Below are positions 7,909 through 11,536 of a stretch of DNA of 11,536 nucleotides, piece after piece. The translations under genes and the position numbers were made by a program. The first letter of the stretch is position 1. Each line of letters begins with the position of its first letter. This DNA is from Irineochytrium annulatum (Eukaryota > Chytridiomycota > Chytridiomycetes > Chytridiales > Chytridiaceae). The stretch spans positions 1 to 11,536 of the forward strand of contig JADGJL010000968.1 of NCBI GenBank assembly GCA_027600665.1. Direction: 5' to 3'. The notes beneath the pieces are model-generated. The model did not search any database. It was given only the letters and a program-made list of their open reading frames with translations, and was not told the DNA's origin.

Positions 7909-9310
7909 TTAATGAACACAGCTGCTAAAACTCAGTACGGAACCGACGCACTCAACTTCCAAACCTTCCAGTACCGAATCCTTCGGCTGTGTCAACAGCA
8001 CGAACATCTTTTTCCGAACCATTCTCTCCTCTCCCGTCAACTGCCTCCCGTTGTCCTCCTTCTCCTCATCCGTAGTCGGCAGTAAATCCCTAACGACCTC
8101 CTTCCAGCTGCTCGGCTGCTCAGGCCTCCTGGGGTCCAGGACTCCGCCGTCAAGCAGGATAGCGGGATGACGACGCGATACCAGGTCCAGGGACTGCACG
8201 AGAGCCGATCTTAACAGAGAATAATGAAGGCGCGTGCGTTCGTAGTCGAGGGAGATGTCGGCAACGACGTGCTCCCATGCGGACGGCAGAAACTCGAGGT
8301 GGAGGAGAGTCACACGTCGGTACTCGTTCACGATCTCGGTGAAGCGCAGATTGATAATGGATTCAAGGTGAGACATTTCGACGTGCGCATGAAATCTTCG
8401 AGAGTATTAAAAGGGGGCATCGACCGCCTCTCTCACCTTTTCGGCTCCGAGATGCATTCCCTGACGCGATCCTTTAGAAGTTCCGCGAACCCCTGAAACG
8501 CGCTTTTAAAAGGATCCCCGGAGGTGATCGGAAGCGTCCAACCATGTCGGTTCACCATCGTTCGGAAGCTAAACAGGTTGCAGCTGTGATACCAGTGAAA
8601 GAACGGGTCTTCCGCGGGCGCCTTCAGCACAACTCGATGATGCTGCGCATGTGGTGCCGGCTTTAACGGATGGATGCAGATCCTTGTGCGGAAAGATTGA
8701 GGCGCCGAAGTCCTACTGGTGGAAAACGTCACCACCAGATCCTTCGTCCAGGGCTCTGCAATCTCAAATAAATCAGCACCCTTCCAACGAGGCAACACCT
8801 CACACCTTGTCTAGGGGTTGCATTGCTATTCGACCCGTCGTCATCCCCTTCGTCAGCCCACTCATCGAGAGCTTCCTCGCCCGCAACCTCCCCGCTGATC
8901 GCGATACCGAGCCTTCTGGCCCTCCTCCGCTCCTCAACCTCTCTCCGCTCCTCGTTCTCCTTCCTGTCCTCCTCGTCCCACGGCAACGGCACGCGCCTCG
9001 AAAAGCACGGCTCGATGTGCGTGTGTGCGACCCAGCCCCTCGGCAGCCTGGCCGCAAGGTCGGCCGCCGCGTCGTCCGCGTTGGCCTTGCCTTGATCAGC
9101 TTCGCCGGTTGGCGTCGGCCCGAGGGAGAGGTTGTCTGGCGGTCGACGGGGATTGCGGGATGCAGGGTCCCAGGGAAGGCGCGGGTGGCGGTTGGCGAAG
9201 AGGGAGTAGGACTGGTTGATCAGGAAGGGATCATAGCGCCGGCTGGGAGGGACGCGGTGCGGGGATGGCGGCCGGTGTCGGGACGGAGACGAAGGCGCTG
9301 GAGAGGTCAT
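7909..9310 (-). CDS. SAS-6-like (XRCC4-superfamily head domain) protein, three exons
   Basis: Exons are 9310-8806, 8755-8437 and 8395-7909; the introns 8756-8805 (50 bases, GTGTGA...TTGCAG) and 8396-8436 (41 bases, GTGAGA...CGAAG) both rejoin in frame, giving 436 residues. Residues 1-60 are S/P/R-rich and disordered. Residues 100-137 contain FSRRVPLPWDEEDRK and a charged helix. Residues 190-312 resemble the SAS-6 N-terminal head with its PISA motif: a strand leading into AEDPFFHWY (217-224), a helix with FKSAFQGFAELLKDRV (251-266), then FTEIVNEYRRVTLLHLEFLP (293-312), which matches the family pattern N-x-F-K-x-L-T-x-L-x-L-x-F-x-P. SAS-6 builds the nine-fold cartwheel of centrioles, which fungi with flagellated zoospores retain. 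It differs from usual SAS-6 in having an acidic insert (about 140-165) inside the head and no long coiled coil: after residue 312 there are only about 124 residues, with one charged helical stretch. It may be a divergent SAS-6, a paralogue, or another member of the superfamily. Confidence 0.65.
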
Positions 9311-9551
9311 TTCCAGCGAGGATAAAAATTGAGGCCCCGCTCACCTTTGCAGATTTTCATTGCTGAAATATACTGCCGTAGAGCGTTTATTAAAAGATTT
9401 ATGTGTATAAAGTGCGGAGACCTGAACGGAACCAATGATGACATATCAACTTCAAAAGGGCCGTCGGAAGTTATACAAACAGCACACTGCAACCGACGCT
9501 AACCACGTTCAAACACCGCTTTCTGATCCACCCACCACCTCCATCGCCTCC
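9311..9551. other. Intergenic region between channel and SAS-6-like genes
   Basis: An AT-rich 241-base interval on the 5' side of the SAS-6-like gene and the 3' side of the channel gene. It presumably holds the promoter of the former. No RNA gene or repeat is visible. Confidence 0.4.
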
Positions 9552-11536
9552 TCACTCGTCCCTCGGCGCCGCAGGATTCTCCTCCGCAGCCTCAACATTC
9601 TCGGAGTCAGTCTTCTCGAGTATTGGCGCGACCCTCTCCGCAACGTTGTTCCCGCTCTTGATGTGGTCGTCCGAACCCGACCCGTTGATCCGAATTTCGA
9701 CGGATCCCGGCGTGCTCCTTGCCCTTTCGGCGCCCACCTGCTGCTGCTGGCCAACAGCGCCCGACTGGACCGCGGCGGCCGATCTTGTCAGGTCCAAGGG
9801 CGGCATCTTGTTCTCCGCGTTGTCGTCGGCCACGGACCCATGGCTCAAAAACTTGCTCCCAATTGAACCTCGCATCTTCTCATTCAAACCCTTCTTGCGG
9901 GACTTCAGCTGCTCGCCGTCGGCGTTGCCACTGCCCGACTGCCCGTTCACTCCGTCCATCGATCCCATCTTGTCGGCGTCGCGCAAGCTGCCGGTGGACG
10001 TGACAGCTTTGTCCCTGATCAAGAACCCGGCGCTCGCAACGCTCATCTTTCTCTTGCCCTGCGCAATGTGGCTGAGGTGCTTGGCGTTGACCGTGGAGCC
10101 GTTTGCGCCATCCGTCTGATCGATCATGCCAGAGGCGTAGTGGGGCTGCGTCGGGGGAGCGCTGCCATGGCCGAACTCGTCCTCTAGGTCGACGTCGTTG
10201 GACTTCATGGCGGCCATGCGGGACTTGCGGGCGGACTTAGCGGCCGTGTAGCGTTGCTCCGTGGCCGCGCGGACGAGCTCGCAGTCCTGCGGGTAAGCCT
10301 CGAAGGCGAGCTCAATATCCTTCTTGAGCAGGACGTAGATGTCTGTATTGCAGACGGCGCGGGCCGAGTACTCGTGGCGTTGGCCGAGGATGATTTGGAA
10401 CTCGCCTGAAGAGAAGGCGTAAACTATAGGAAGAAAGAAATAGCGCGACTCAAAGCGCTTACCGAAGTGGGCGCCCTCGATCAAGGATGCGGTCGGCTTC
10501 TTGATTTCCTCGCTCGAGTAAATGTCGATCCGTCCCTGGGTGATGAAGTACATCTCAAGGCCAAGATCGCCACGATGCACGACGTATTCGTTCGCTGTGA
10601 ACAGGTATAGCTTCATGGATATCGCGATCATTCTTCTAAACCCAATCGACGTGCTGTGGAAGATGTTCGCCTGAAAGTGCAGGGTTAGCACCATGCGTGC
10701 TTTGCCTAAAGTCGCGGTTTTTTTCACCTTCTCGATGATTGCGTTGTTCAAGCTCAACGCAACCTCACTTTTGAACGTACTCGGCATGTCCTCGAACAGG
10801 TTCTTCACGTCGATACCCTTGTTACGCTCCCACATGTAGTCGTAGTAGTCGAGCACGCGCTCCTGCATGTCCGAGTCCATGTCCCTGTCGCTCATGTACT
10901 GCTTCACTGCGTCCATCTTTTGCGAGTAAGAGACACGACGGCTGTCCATGTTGGAGAGAGCGGAGGCGATAGTACCTGGAGGACAAAGCGTCAGTTTGAT
11001 GCTTATGACAATAACGCCAGAGTATGTTTTACCAGAAACGTAAGCGTAGAAGAAAACACCGGTTGTCATCGAAATAAGAGCAAATACTCTTTCTCCGTCG
11101 TTTTGAGGCGTGATGTCACCGTAGCCGGTTGTTGTCATGGTGGTGACTAAAAAGGTAGGGGGTGAGTTGATGTCTTTTTAAGGCTATAGTTACCTGTCCA
11201 ATACACCGAAACCACGTAGAGACTGCCAAGTCCATGAGTGTATCCTTTCTGATCAAAGAGCGGATCGAGGCCATCCGTGCCCGGCCCCCGCAACGCCCAC
11301 GATGGCGTGACGCACGATGACGCAGCGCCCCTCGGGCAAGCGACGGCAAACCACATGCACGCGATGGAATGTGTGAGCGTGATGAGATACGCCGCGAACT
11401 TTGTAATCTGCACGGTGAAGTTGGCGTGGAGCTTCTTCTCCTGCCTCCGGAAGAACATAAGGATCCTTGCGGCCCGTATCATCTTCGTGAGGCGGAACAA
11501 GGTTAGGATGTACAGAAATTCGTCCCACCCCTGGCC
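9552..11536 (-). CDS. Voltage-gated K+ channel with C-linker and cyclic-nucleotide-binding-type domain, 5' partial
   Basis: Five exons are visible: 11536-11194 (cut by the window edge), 11146-11033, 10975-10728, 10670-10463 and 10405-9552. The introns are 11147-11193, 10976-11032, 10671-10727 and 10406-10462 (47, 57, 57 and 57 bases, all GT-AG and in frame), giving 588 residues of the C-terminal part. Numbering from the edge: the end of S4 carries R15, K18, R21 and R24 at every third position; S5 contains HSIACMWF (56-63); the pore helix and filter read VTTMTTTGYGDITP (115-128), with the K+-selective signature TTGYGD; S6 contains GVFFYAYVSG; a C-linker follows (154-235); and the cyclic-nucleotide-binding-type domain spans about 236-345 with GAHFGE at 301-306. 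The tail from about 350 is basic then disordered, with QQQQ near its end. This is the HCN/EAG/plant KAT class, absent from most well-known fungi. The usual phosphate-cassette arginine after FGE is not in place (QRHEYSARAV), so nucleotide binding is doubtful. S1-S3 lie outside the window. Confidence 0.92.

Noticed and set aside
8651..9325. Plus-strand open frame of 224 codons
   Set aside because: It runs across both exons and the intron of the SAS-6-like gene on the opposite strand and has no recognisable domain.

Overview
The window is nuclear DNA of an intron-containing eukaryote, most likely a fungus. At least four of its genes only read through once short GT-AG introns are removed (41 to 110 bases, mostly 47 to 63), and each junction keeps frame. 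Two genes suggest an early-diverging, zoosporic (chytrid-like) fungus: a six-transmembrane K+ channel with a cyclic-nucleotide-binding-type domain, and a protein resembling the head domain of the centriole protein SAS-6. This placement is inference; no rRNA or mitochondrial sequence is present to confirm it.

Layout. 1-457 is AT-rich upstream sequence. 458-1414 (+) encodes a small multi-pass membrane protein resembling the VC0807 family; its 5' exon has an unresolved frame break near 599-617. It converges on 1648-3170 (-), which joins a RING-H2 finger to an AbiEii-type nucleotidyltransferase domain. A roughly 200-base divergent promoter region (3171-3370) separates that gene from 3371-4000 (+), a single-exon protein made of two repeated alpha/beta halves. 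After a 480-base gap without a gene come four genes on the minus strand: 4481-5484 (two exons, unrecognised, disordered), 5878-7662 (S/P/R-rich, loaded with proline-directed phosphorylation motifs), 7909-9310 (three exons, SAS-6-like) and 9552-11536 (five exons, K+ channel, cut by the window edge in S4).

The region most worth attention is 1648-4000. A nucleotidyltransferase family best known from bacterial abortive-infection and type IV toxin-antitoxin systems is here in a spliced eukaryotic gene, fused to a predicted ubiquitin-ligase finger, and it is transcribed divergently from an uncharacterised duplicated-fold protein. The other genes look like ordinary, loosely clustered housekeeping or cytoskeletal genes, with no evidence that they act together beyond a possible centriole/cell-cycle theme for the SAS-6-like and SPxK/R-rich neighbours.
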